Of a stretch of 64,000 bases of DNA, positions 1-11,600 are shown one piece after another. Source of the stretch: Branchiostoma floridae (Eukaryota; Chordata; Leptocardii; Amphioxiformes; Branchiostomatidae). The stretch lies in contig NC_049986.1 of assembly GCF_000003815.2 (NCBI RefSeq), positions 6,698,227 to 6,762,226 on the forward strand, in the 5' to 3' direction. Under the pieces are notes generated by a model. That model saw nothing but the letters and a program-made list of their open reading frames with translations. It ran no database searches and was not told the DNA's origin. The number at the start of each line of letters is the position of its first letter. The stretch's first letter is position 1. A program made the translations under genes and the position numbers.

Positions 1-914
1 GGGGGATAACCGGTAACCGTTAAGCGAACCCTCGGGTACCGGCAAAAAAGCGACCCCTTGGATCGGGCTTCCGGAAATTTCAAACAAAATGGCGGTTACT
101 TTCACCACTGAATATTCATAGTAAAACCCGGGGGCAAAAGGTAAAAAGTGATTTGAGTACCCAAAATTACTTTGTAACTTTTCTACATACGAATGAAGGC
201 TCACCTGGGGGATAACCGCTAACCGCTAAGCGAACCCTTCGGTAACCGCAAAAAAGCGACCCCTTACGATCGGACTTCCGAAATTTCAAACAAAATGTGC
301 GTTACTTTCAACACTTGAATATCATAGTAAAACCCGTGGGCAAAAGGTAAAAAGTGATTTGAGTACCCAAAATTACTTTGTAACTTTTCTACATACGAAT
401 GAAGGCTCACCTGGGGGATAACCGCTAACCGCTAAGCGAACCCTTCGGTAACCGCAAAAAAGCGACCCCTTACGATCGGACTTCCGAAATTTCAAACAAA
501 ATGTGCGTTACTTTCAACACTTGAATATCATAGTAAAACCCGTGGGCAAAAGGTAAAAAGTGATTTGAGTACCCAAAATTACTTTGTAACTTTTCTACAT
601 ACGAATGAAGGCTCACCTGGGGGATAACCACTAACCGCTAAGCGAACCCTTCGGTAACCGCAAAAAAGCGACCCCTTACGATCGGACTTCCGAAATTTCA
701 AACAAAATGTGCGTTACTTTCAACACTTGAATATCATAGTAAAACCCGTGGGCAAAAGGTAAAAAGTGATTTGAGTACCCAAAATTACTTTGTAACTTTT
801 CTACATACGAATGAAGGCTCACCTGGGGGATAACCGCTAACCGCTAAGCGAACCCTTCGGTAACCGCAATAAAGCGACCCCTTACGATCGGACTTCCGAA
901 ATTTCAAACAAAAT
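1..914. repeat. 206-bp satellite, about 4.4 tandem units
   Basis: Units start at 1, 207, 413, 619 and 825 with GGGGGATAACC; the last breaks off near 914. The spacing is exactly 206 bp. Units 2-4 are almost identical, while unit 1 has many small differences. The array continues off the window edge. Confidence 0.95.
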
Positions 915-1031
915 AATTATGCTTTATGCGTAATGTACATAATGTATGACGTATTCTGCACTTGATTCTTCTGACTGAATAAAGGTTATTTATTGAAAGC
1001 AAACTGAATCATTTTTTTTCTATTTACATAA

Positions 1032-1286
1032 ATGAGCGGGGGATCGACAAGTAAAGTAAGTAAACGTATGCACACTGTTGTATCATTTTACGAATGGTGG
1101 AAAGAAAGGAATTCGGAAACAGAACCGCCCGTGATGTGTATTTGGAAAAACAGAAACTTTTATCTGTCCAAACTCATGATACTTTTTAAGTATCGAAATG
1201 TCGATAGTTCAGAAATGAAGCAGATCATACTGAATTCGTGCAAAGTCCTTATTTGTCAAAATAGTCTCGGAATGTATGACCTTTGA
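1032..1286 (+). other. isolated 84-codon ORF next to the satellite
   Basis: Starts MSGGSTSKVSKRMHTVVSFY and stops TGA. The TTTTTTTTC-rich stretch and in-frame ATG directly follow the satellite. No family recognised and no splice partner found; probably chance or part of a repeat. Confidence 0.15.
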
Positions 1287-2031
1287 TATGTCCAAAATGT
1301 GAGACATATCACGTATTAGGAAGTAAAACATTAATGACGAATGATACGTATCATGAAATACAGGAAATTAAGTCTTATACCTGAACATGCACATTTAACT
1401 CCTTTTACCCGAAAATCAAGACACGGTTCTCAACACACGGCGGGAATCGCAAAACGCCATATAATACTTTATTTGCGGAAGAAAATATAGTCATTGACAA
1501 ACAAACATGCAGAATATACCATACATCCTGACAACATTAGGACTGGATAGAAGTAAGTGTAACAAAACATTCATATTCAAGTTTCAACTCAAGTAACGAA
1601 CGGTACATGGTTGAATATCTTACAACATATGTGCGTGCAGTTGAATAGACAAAAATACAGGACTTGACAAGACTTAAGAGTAAAAGTTTCAAAACAGTTT
1701 CCACTTTTTACTGAATGTCCAGTGGCGGTGTTTAAAGTTGATGATGAAATTTGATACACACGTACACAGAAGTGGTCTAAATGGCTGTGCATGAATAGAA
1801 ATGCAATACAATTTTAGTATTTTGTAGCAAAAAAAAACACACACTAATATACATTGTATATTACTTCAAAGTGTGACAGCTACGAAGTATTTCTTTTCTT
1901 TCCATTTAATATAGTTAAGAATCACAATGGTAACATGTTCTTTACATGTTGGTTCCGGTGTCTATTATAATGTGAACAATATCTGAAATGTTTTCAAAAA
2001 TCGTAAAATTTGAACCAATCACATTCATGAT

Positions 2032-2407
2032 TAGGGATACAAAACCGATCTTGATAGACCAGTCCGGATCGGAAAAACCGGACCTGAAAAAAAATCAGCA
2101 GACCGGATTTTGGAAGGATTATACCGGCAATATGGTGGTTGGCGTTCACGTGTTTTGAGACTTATTGGACCAAGAAAATAACACGAGCGAAGTAGAAGAG
2201 AGTTGATAATCATTTTTATCAAGTTTCTACAATTTTTATCAAATTAAACAGAGGCAGTTAGCAATGTTTACGTGAAGATAGGATACTCCACCAAACAGTA
2301 CAATTGTTAAATTTTGAGTCACGATCGCCAATTCACAATTAGATGCAGGTTCAGGTCCTGATCCTTTGGAGCTGTGCCTGAATTTTCTCCACCGGTACCC
2401 ACCCCTA
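2032..2407. mobile_element. hAT-like non-autonomous element, copy 1 (376 bp)
   Basis: The left end starts TAGGGATAC and the right end is GGTACCCACCCCTA, so the left arm is decayed. Both sides carry the 8-bp duplication TTCATGAT (2024-2031 and 2408-2415). The interior shares CCGGACCTG-type motifs with the copy at 29119. Confidence 0.8.
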
Positions 2408-5340
2408 TTCATGATACTTAATGGACATTGCTAGCTTTAATCTTTATTTTGCCGATTCAACGCGTTCCCTATGATAATCATACATTTTATCAGATATATC
2501 AGATAGTGAAAAACATTTTACTACTGTCTCTGTACACACCTGTCTCTGCTGTCGTGACACTCTAGAACCAGTAAATACCACAAAAGTTAATAGAACATGA
2601 TGCTTGAGTCAATTTTGCTTCAAAAAGCCATCTGTCATAATTATCTAGTCTAACTGCAACTGTAAGTGTAATAGTACTTTTATTCAAAAAGAAAATTTTG
2701 GCTACCAATCCTTACAAACATTGAGAAACATAAGACACGTGGAAGACAGGAAATTAATAACTGACAACATGACTAAAAATGTTTCTAGCAAAGTTGTTGG
2801 GTGCGAATTTGAGTCACAATTATTTATTGCACAATGTGATTCATCAAGAGGTGTGAATTTAGCATTAGCAATGATAATGAGATAAACATTTTGTAAGCTT
2901 TACAATGTCCAATTTTGTAAGATACATCTTCTTTAAGATAAACGTGTCAGCCGTGTCCTCCAATACCCGAGATTGTGCGCTTCTTTCTGAGCTTCATGAC
3001 TAAAACTTAATCTGTCAATTCTACCTTAAGAAACATCTTTAAGTCTTTCTCCAAACTGTTTAAGTTAAACAAAAGAGATGAGGTGAAAGTCTCCGAGGTC
3101 TGAGTCCATCACAGGCTGTAAGACAAAAGAAGTCATTGTTTTCAAAGGAACAGAGGTGGAATCCCAAAAATCTCTCGAATTACATTTTGCCAACTTCACA
3201 GATAAAAGAAAAGTAGCTGCTGATGTTCACCTTAGGTGTTCTCACATGGTTAAAATTTCCTTTTATCATATTTTCAATTCTCTAAGACTTTTATTTTACA
3301 AGTAGTTTTGTCAACGATAGTAACATGTGCAGTTGGTAGGCAAACAGGCAAAGTCTTGTGTGTGTTGATACAAAAGATCTAGAAAGTTATCAGTATTTTG
3401 ATATGTGAAACATACACCGAGCTGTCAACCAAAAGTCTTAAAAGCAGCAAAACAGAGAGATCTTTTCAAATATGTACAAGCCACACATTGATATATCATA
3501 TATATTAAAAGATACATTGATACGCAATATGATATCACCACAGCGAAAATTATTCAAAGTTTTTTTCATGCTTTTGCCACTATTGCAGCATTTCCACAAT
3601 CTGTTGTCAAATGCAAAGAAGCCTGCGCATATCACTTATTACAAGTGTCCCTTACCGTTTATATAATTCATATTCAGGCTCCCATTAATATACACAAGAT
3701 ATGGATTATTATACCTCAAGTAATGAAATATTGATAGCAAAGAGTCCTGCTCTTTTCCCATTCATGGCTTTCAAAAGTTATTTTCAACAGTCAGTTACTT
3801 AGTTTTGTATTCAATTTCCGATTATTCACTAAGTTATTAGCTTGCATGGAACCATATAAACCACAAATCACATTCTCATATCAGATAAACACCACCTGTC
3901 TATGATTATCCTGGTTACTAAATAGATTTGTAGGTGATAAAATGATATATACTATCAGGTACACAATCATTGAAAAAATGTAGATATGTTTCTGTGCACT
4001 TTCTTCCAGGAAGGAAGTGCATTCTCAATGTTGCATGTTCAGGCACATTAAACTAAGTGCACAGAGACTCATGCCAATGTGTGCCTTAACTACTGAAATC
4101 TGTCCTATGTCTATCTGCGTTAAATATGCTAAATGTAGTAAAACAGTAAAACATGTCTATCATCCGTTCCCATCATCATATGAAAACTACAGTACAGTTA
4201 TAGAACAGCTTCCTTCTTTATAGAGATTTATCATAAGTCACGGATACTTAGCTATGAAGTGTACACCATACATGCTCATACAAGCTCATACTAATATCAT
4301 CAGTTAGCAAAATGTTGAGTACAAAATCCAACAGGTTTCTTCAGTGCAACTTTTCAAACGATCCGCATACATATCATAGACCTGCTGACAACCATGCATG
4401 TTGAAGTGCTTATCTTGATGGCGTCAAAGTTTTTCTGACCTATTCACTCAATAATCATTCAGTTTACAAAGTGCAGTCCAATGCAGGTGTAGCAAACAAT
4501 GCTTAATTTGAATCATTCTTCAACTATGTCCATCAAAGTCTTCTGGGTAGCAACAAGGCAACACTAGTGTCCACAAGGCATCATCATGCCCCTGTTGTGT
4601 GCTCATGAGTTCTGTCCTTCGTGCGTACGTGGGGAAGTTGAGACATGTCAATCATTGTTTAGCTGACTGGTCAGCTCTTCATACTTGTGTCTCTTCTTCA
4701 ATCTTGACCGATGTTTCCTCTGTGTTACTCTGTGGAACATATAGTCATGCAGTTACATGCAACATACATACTTATACGGCACTCATCAATGTAGAAATCC
4801 CTAATGTCACATAGTAACAGATTTGTTTTATCCAAAACGTGCCTCTAATGTTCCTTTGATAATCTGCAATACCCAGTTAGTAAAGGTTAAATGTTAATCA
4901 AAGCATCAATTTCTTTCACTATGATTTGCTAACAGCAGTCGATTTTTCATTGCAATAAAAAACATTTTAAACATTATAAACATGTCTTAAAGGCCAGTGA
5001 CAGTACTATTTTGCAATGACCCGTGCTAATGATTAAGGGATGTTGGTTTGGGCAGATGAACGATTATTGCAGAAAGAAAACAAGCAAAGAAGAAAAGAAA
5101 AAAAACTACAACTGAAGCTTGAAGGAAAATGGGACTTACAATGTTTGTAATTCTTTCAAACAATTTTTCTGGAAGTTACTGAACAGCGAGCAGATTATTG
5201 TTTGACTTAGCAGAGAGCTTTGAACAAATGCTTGTAGCCTCTTACAGTTTAGACTTACTTACATACTTAGTCTATTAGATGATATCTTGTGAATAACTCA
5301 ACGAAATCATACTGACCCCCAGCAGGAGTCTTCACGCATT
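2408..5340. other. gene-free AT-rich stretch downstream of KCNT
   Basis: Only short open frames overlapping on both strands, none with a recognisable product or convincing splice sites. It may include the KCNT 3' UTR or a terminal intron. Minus-strand AATAAA motifs occur (for example at about 2680 and 2447), but none can be tied to the gene. Confidence 0.5.
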
Positions 5341-5527
5341 GTCGAAAAATCTTGAGATGTATTCCAAAAATCTTGAGATTTTGTGGTAAATCTGTTTCAA
5401 CTGAGATTATGTTTCGACTCAATCTTGAGATTTTTCATGAAAATATTGAGATCTTTGTATAAAGCCTCAACTCTGTTTAGAAATATCTCAAGATTTTTTT
5501 CAGACCCTTTTAAAACATCTCAAGGTA
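5341..5527. repeat. AATCTTGAGAT motif cluster, part inverted
   Basis: The motif AATCTTGAGAT and its complement ATCTCAAGATT occur repeatedly (near 5350, 5370, 5422 and 5489). A related cluster is at 59790-59940. It looks like a dispersed repeat with internal subrepeats; it contains the read-through stop of KCNT. Confidence 0.6.
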
Positions 5528-5560
5528 AATACAATGACAGGACCTGTATTGTGTATTTAC
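5510..5560 (-). other. KCNT: possible read-through 3' end of KCNT (alternative stop)
   Basis: If the GTAAAT donor after exon 28 is skipped, the frame continues VNTQYRSCHCIYLEMF and stops at TAA. The stop falls in an AATCTTGAGAT-type repeat cluster, so this tail would be repeat-derived. It may be a minor isoform or simply intron. Confidence 0.3.
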
Positions 5561-5693
5561 CTGTGGCTTGCGGTTCTCTGGAGATCTGTTGCGAGGAGCT
5601 GGCCTGATACTGCCGTCCTCCTGCAAGGAGATCTCGTCAGGGTCGGTCGGGGTGGAGGCACAGGGGACAGACGCATCTGGCCGCAAGAGATAT
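5561..5693 (-). CDS. KCNT: KCNT coding exon 28 (last recognised)
   Basis: Encodes [20 protein letters not shown] then [20 protein letters not shown] and RKPQ; the start matches the conserved VYLIRxDP. Acceptor AGTAG, followed by a possible donor GTAAAT. If unspliced, 16 further codons lead to a TAA at 5510-5512. I could not find a following exon or the C-terminal motif of vertebrate KCNT. Confidence 0.85.
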
Positions 5694-8600
5694 CTACTCA
5701 AACAAGAGGAAGGGTGTCGATGAAGGTTAGACATCCAGGCAATTAGATATGCCGAACAGCAATCACTCAAGCAACTCAATGGATATGATTTTGGAAATGG
5801 TCAGATGTTTCAGGTAGAATTCCCTACCTTTTGTCAATGACACTGATAATTGGAGTACCACTTTAACATTTGCAACATTACAGTCAAGAGACTACAGCTG
5901 TCACTGTTTCCAAAGTCATGTCCAGTTGCTTGTTTATGATCTTAATTGCTATTTGGCCTAAGAGGAAGGATTACACTTCCTGCATAATTTGCCTCTATAT
6001 CCCAGATAAGAAGATATTATTTGAGGATGATTGACATATGACATCTACCTGCATAATGGAAGATGAGCATCTAACAACAATGGCAGCACTCTCTTTTGAC
6101 AAAGTAACAGTCTATCTTTCATGACCAATAAATGTAATGCCTTTATGTCTTTTGCCTGTTAAAAAGATTATATGACTTAGTCACAGCCGTAAAAGATACT
6201 AGGGAATGTGTTAAACTTGAATTATTGTAATATAAAGGACAAGGATCGAAAAGTCAGTAGACTTACATGACATCATCGAGCTCTAGCCTTGTGTCATCAG
6301 ATGGGTTGATGAGAACGTATGATAGACTGCTTCGTCTGTTATGCAGGTCGTCTGGAGACGATAAGAAAAGGAACAGAAGTTATAGCCTGGGTACCATCCG
6401 ATTTCTACCGGGGCATCTTATACTCGCTACCCTAAAAAGACAGGGTATACGTAGCGAGCATACTGAGCCCCGCTAGAAATCGGATGGTACCCAGGCTACA
6501 GAAGTTATTCACGGCTGAAAGGAAAATACTGAATCTGATATTTGCATGTCTCAATGGTATAATGGGATATGTCTATGTCTGCTAGCTAGGTAATAGATAC
6601 TGCTTTCTACATGTAAGAAAATAGTGATGATTTATGAATAATGATAATTTTGAAACTGTTTCTTTGAATGACTAAATGACTACAGACAATGCTCTATTAC
6701 CCACTCACAATCGAATTTGGATAATGAGGCTGAACTGAACTTGACATTTGAGTTGTTGGGCATTCTGAAGTAGAAAATGGATTGACTTGGTTGACATTCT
6801 CATTTCAGAATGAATATCTATCCTGACTAAAGAATGTCTGTTTAATTTGAAGTTCATATTTTCAATAAAAAATGAACAAATTTGAGGTACTTGGTAGATT
6901 GTCAGCATTACATGAAGTCTGCTGTAATTATCCGTTGTAATAAAAAAAAAATATATAATAATTGATGAATGACTTGTAGCAACTTGCATGTGTTATGAAG
7001 TTATCATAATGATAGTGCTAGTAGAGCATTGAATATATTACGAAATTTGATGGGAGAGGTTGAAAGCAATGCATGTAACCAGAAGATGATAATTCTCACC
7101 AAACCCATGTAAAAATGGAAAGAGCAGGGCTGAAAGATAGCTGAAGTAAAACCTAAATCAAAACTTTGTCATCAGGCCACACCGATTTTATTTGTTGCTT
7201 CTCGGACTTGCCTGTTCTTTTTTTCATTTAAAATAAAAGAACAAATAATTCCCCACCACCAAAAAATACAGGTTTTGCTATCACAAACCTGTAAATATTG
7301 CCATTCAGAGTCACATACACATAATTTTAGTCTAAAAACAATGCCTTTCATTCATTCAGAATAGTAGTAACAAATCAAAGGAAAGGATTTGTTGCATAAA
7401 ATGTGCCATTAAACTTTTATTTTTTGGTGCTTTTGAGCCTTATATCTTCACCCCAGACCTTTTGAACAAATTTATTTTTATTTTTTGTCGACCTGTCGGC
7501 CAAATTTTTCCTGTAAAAATCCGAGAAGAAACACATAAATTTGGTGTGGTGTTGTGTGTGTTGCAAAAGAAAATGAAGACAGTAGCATGTGCTAATACAA
7601 ACTTATGATCCAAACTCACCATCTAAGTGATTACCTAATTTGGAAAAAAAGATACATAGCTCTTATTAGTGAGGTTAGTTGACAAATGACTAAATACAAC
7701 TAAATGAATATGTAATAAAACTTGTGCAGTAATTGCAGAATGAAACAAAAATGGTTATTAAGGAAGCCATCGGGGGACTTGTTGAAACATAAGGTATTGA
7801 AATAAAGACATATCTGCTCAATGACATATAATATCAGCACATTATGTTTTAGAAACAAGCTATTACATTACATATTTTTCATAATTATGTACAACACAGA
7901 ATAAAAATTAGATGACAAAATCACTCTAACAATATATCTATTTTTAAAATGTATACATCATGCACCCTTTTGTATCTATTTCTCTGTTAAATCTACAAGT
8001 TATCTGAATGACAATTTTGTATCATGTACCCACCATAATGCTCCTCTGGTAGACCTAAGTCCTTCACTCTGCTTTTCACTAACTCTCTCAACTGCTCTCG
8101 CTCGGAATTCTGCGATCTGGTCTCCTCATCAAAGTAATCCTGCAATGAAAAAAAAGATCAAAAGTCTCTAATTATTTATAAGCATTACAGTACTGTTGCT
8201 AGATCAAATGTACATTACCCTCTACGCATAGCGTGCATAGTCCAGTGGTTTGATTCTGCCTGTGTCACTCAACCGACATGCACGCTACCGGAAAGGATTG
8301 CAGTCCTTAGGCCAGGGAATTAAGCCATGGTCCACTGTTTATTGTGCTTGTCGAAAAGAGCTTGGGGAATTTCCCCAGTACAATGAACCTGTAAATACTA
8401 CACCTAGTGTCAGACTCTGTCCTCCACGTCATGACCAGTGGAAGACTAGCTCTTCAGTGAGCTAAAACTGGATCGAGATAAATTTCCTTTGATGAAGACT
8501 AAAGCTAACTTGGGGTCACTGACTAGAGCTTAAATGCTGGTACCCAGCTATAACAGATGTTGATATGGAAGACAAAGAGTCCTCAAATCCCATGCTGAAA

Positions 8601-11600
8601 TCAGATCAAAGTGTGCACACTTCTTCTTTTACCTTCCTTCTTCGTTGTGTCTTACGTCGTTGAAATGGTCTTACTGTTGCCTGAAAGAAGTTTAGTTATG
8701 AATGATTTTAACAATACCCTATGCAACAGTGTTGAAGCAATGTTTATATCCTTGTGGGGTAAACTAGTGAAGCTGGCAATCAAGTGTACTCATATGAGCA
8801 AGCCAGTCTTCTGATGCTGTGAACAGGTATTTCATTACAAGTAGCCCCAGACCTACAGCTGCCTATGTTCATCCTGTGTTCTTCCATAAAGAGAAGTGTA
8901 TCATTTTACAACAGCAAACTTTTGGAGTTTGCAAAAGACTTGTCAGGATACTAAGATCAAATTTTTAGGTTTAAGACTTGGCCACAAGTGTCAATATAGG
9001 ACTGAGATTTTGAAAATCTGGTCTTCCCAAGAACTGTTGGATGACAGAACTCTTTTTTATCAAGTATAGTACTGTAGAAGCCAGAAGTCTTCAAGAGATA
9101 ATTGTGAATACCTCCATTCCCACGAGAGGTTTCCTCTCTGTGCGGTAGATGCCGATGGGGATCTCACAGCTGGACGAGCACTGCTTCTGGTACAGACGAC
9201 CGTAGGTACGGATCCACAGGTCGCTCTCTGTAACCCTCATCTGGTATGGACAAGGGGCAACATTGTATTACATTTGTTAGTCATAAAAATGGCTGGCATC
9301 ATATGCATGCATGGGTATGATTGTAGAAAATCTTGATATTGTTTCTGCTTCTAGTACAGAAGACCGTAGGTATGGATCCACAGGTCGCTCTCTGTAACCC
9401 TCATCTGGTATGGACAAGGGGCAACATTGTATTACATTTGTTAGTCATAAAAATGGCTGGCATCATATGCATGGGTATGATTGTAGAAAATCTTGATATT
9501 GTTTCTGCTTCTGGTACAGAAGACCGTAGGTACGGATCCACAGGTCGCTCTCTGTAACCCTCATCTGGTATGGACAAGGGGAAAGTTAAACATCATTAAT
9601 TTGTAAGTCTCAAAATGGATGACATCATATGGATGGGTCTGATTGTAAAAAAAAATCTTGAAATTGTTGAAAAAAATCTTTACATTGTTTCAAATTTTCA
9701 TATCAAATTTTTATGAAGTCTTGAGATCTCCAAGTCTTAAGAGCAAATGTCTGTAAGGGTCAAACAATGGTGGCACCGGTCAAAAAATAGATTTGGCTCA
9801 TTTTTTGCACAGTGATAGTACTTGGTACACAACCCCTCAAAATAGCTTTCTTTCTTCTCAGAACCCCTCGTTGCCATGGCAACAGGCCAAAGAAGTTTGG
9901 GGGCCATTTTGCCGGATTTGGGCATTTCAAAAACATGAAAATTGGCCAACTTAAGGTCACTATCACTGAACAATGCTTTAACTAAACAACAAAGGCAGAA
10001 TATGCTGATCAGGGCAATGCCTAAACTTGTATGAAATAGCAGTAAAGTTAATCTCCTGTAAATTCTAAGGCCCTGGGCAGCCTGAATACAATACACTGTT
10101 TTCAGGTTGTAAAGAATCTGAAATTTTGCCCAATTTCAAAGCACTGAAAGTCCATAAGTATAAAATATTTTCGCTTGCAATTTACTACAAATAATAACCT
10201 ACTATAGGGCTATCAGATGAATGCTAGCAAAGTTTGGGTTCTTGTTTTGTTGCTATGCAATCGTCCGTCGAAGTGGGTCAAATTTCATGATTTTGATAAT
10301 ATGTCATTTTATGCTCTCTTTAAACAATCATAAGTCCCATACCAAAGTTGCTCTGCAATTAAAATTCACATGGATTATAAACCAATGTATTGTCTATCAA
10401 ATGCATGTTTGTAAAGTTCGGGTTCTTGTTTCGTTGCTACGTAATTGTCCTTTAAAGTGGGTCATTTTTTATGATTTTGATAAAATACATTATTTTGCAT
10501 CATCTTCGAACAATCATAACTCACAAGCCAAAATTGTTCTGTAACTAGAATTTACCTGAAATGTAAACCAAGATGCTGTTTCTCAAGGTCATGCTTGTAA
10601 AGTTTGGGTTCTTGTTTTGTTGCTAAGCAATTGTCCGTTAAAGTGGGTCAATTTTCATGATTTTGATGATATATCATTTTGTGCTCTCTTTGAACTGTCA
10701 TAAGTTGCAAAGTAAATTTGTTCTGAAATTGAAATTAACAAGGAATACAAACGAATATATTGTCTATCAAATGCTTGTTTGGACAGTTCGAGTTCGGGTA
10801 TTCTAACAGTGAATGTACATGTTCCTGAAAGTAGGTCGTATTCCACTGACTTTTCCACAAATCACGTTCTTGACAACAGTGATACACATGTCACAGTCTT
10901 TGTTTTTATAGAACCGATGTAGCAATGTGCTATCACCATAACAAAACATTTGTAGGGATTATATTAATCAGATCATGATCAGATTAATCCACTCTGAACT
11001 TTCAAACATTCTGCTAGTTTTACTGCTAAGCATGATGTATGACTACAGTCTTGAACATGTTTGCATCCCCACAATATGACTCTTGAAGACTTAGCTTATA
11101 CAATGTATATACATATTTGGAACTAATATCATAAATCTCTGTGCATCTTTCTTTTCACGGTAGCATTTATGTGAAAACATGCGTTTTTCAGTTTCTGCTA
11201 TTCAATGGACCATACTCGTTTTAAGCAAGGGCAAGAACGAACCTAGTAGGTGTGGTAACCTGGTTACCACACTACAAGGATGGTACTCCCTGTCTGATCC
11301 GCCGGTTACCATACGGTGTGATCTGAGTCCTGAACACCATGAGGGAGGGACGCACATCACAATACCCCAGGACATTCTACCTACACCACTTGTACCTGAC
11401 ATTACAATACAAAACTCAGCTCAGCAGAACTTGACTCTTGTTGAATTGACTGTTCCTTTTGAACAAAATACCCAAGCAGCAGTAGACAGGAAAATGGCCA
11501 AGTATGAACACTTGAAGGAAGACATATACCTACATAGTGACTATAGTTCAACTGTCGTCACTATAGAGGTGGGCAGTAGGGGGTGAGTCAATAGTGATAA

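Noticed and set aside
1-914. CRISPR-like array at the left edge
   Set aside because: Units of 206 bp are continuous with no short repeat/spacer alternation, and the context is an animal genome; it is a satellite.
9333-9557. Plus-strand 74-codon ORF
   Set aside because: Antisense translation of the duplicated exon 25 units; the repeat explains it.
9737-10096. 119-codon ORF in the left transposon arm, with its twin at 13546-13905 (+)
   Set aside because: Near-identical because the arms are inverted copies, and the stop is the TTAA at the element end. The sequence shows no domain and the frame is likely chance.
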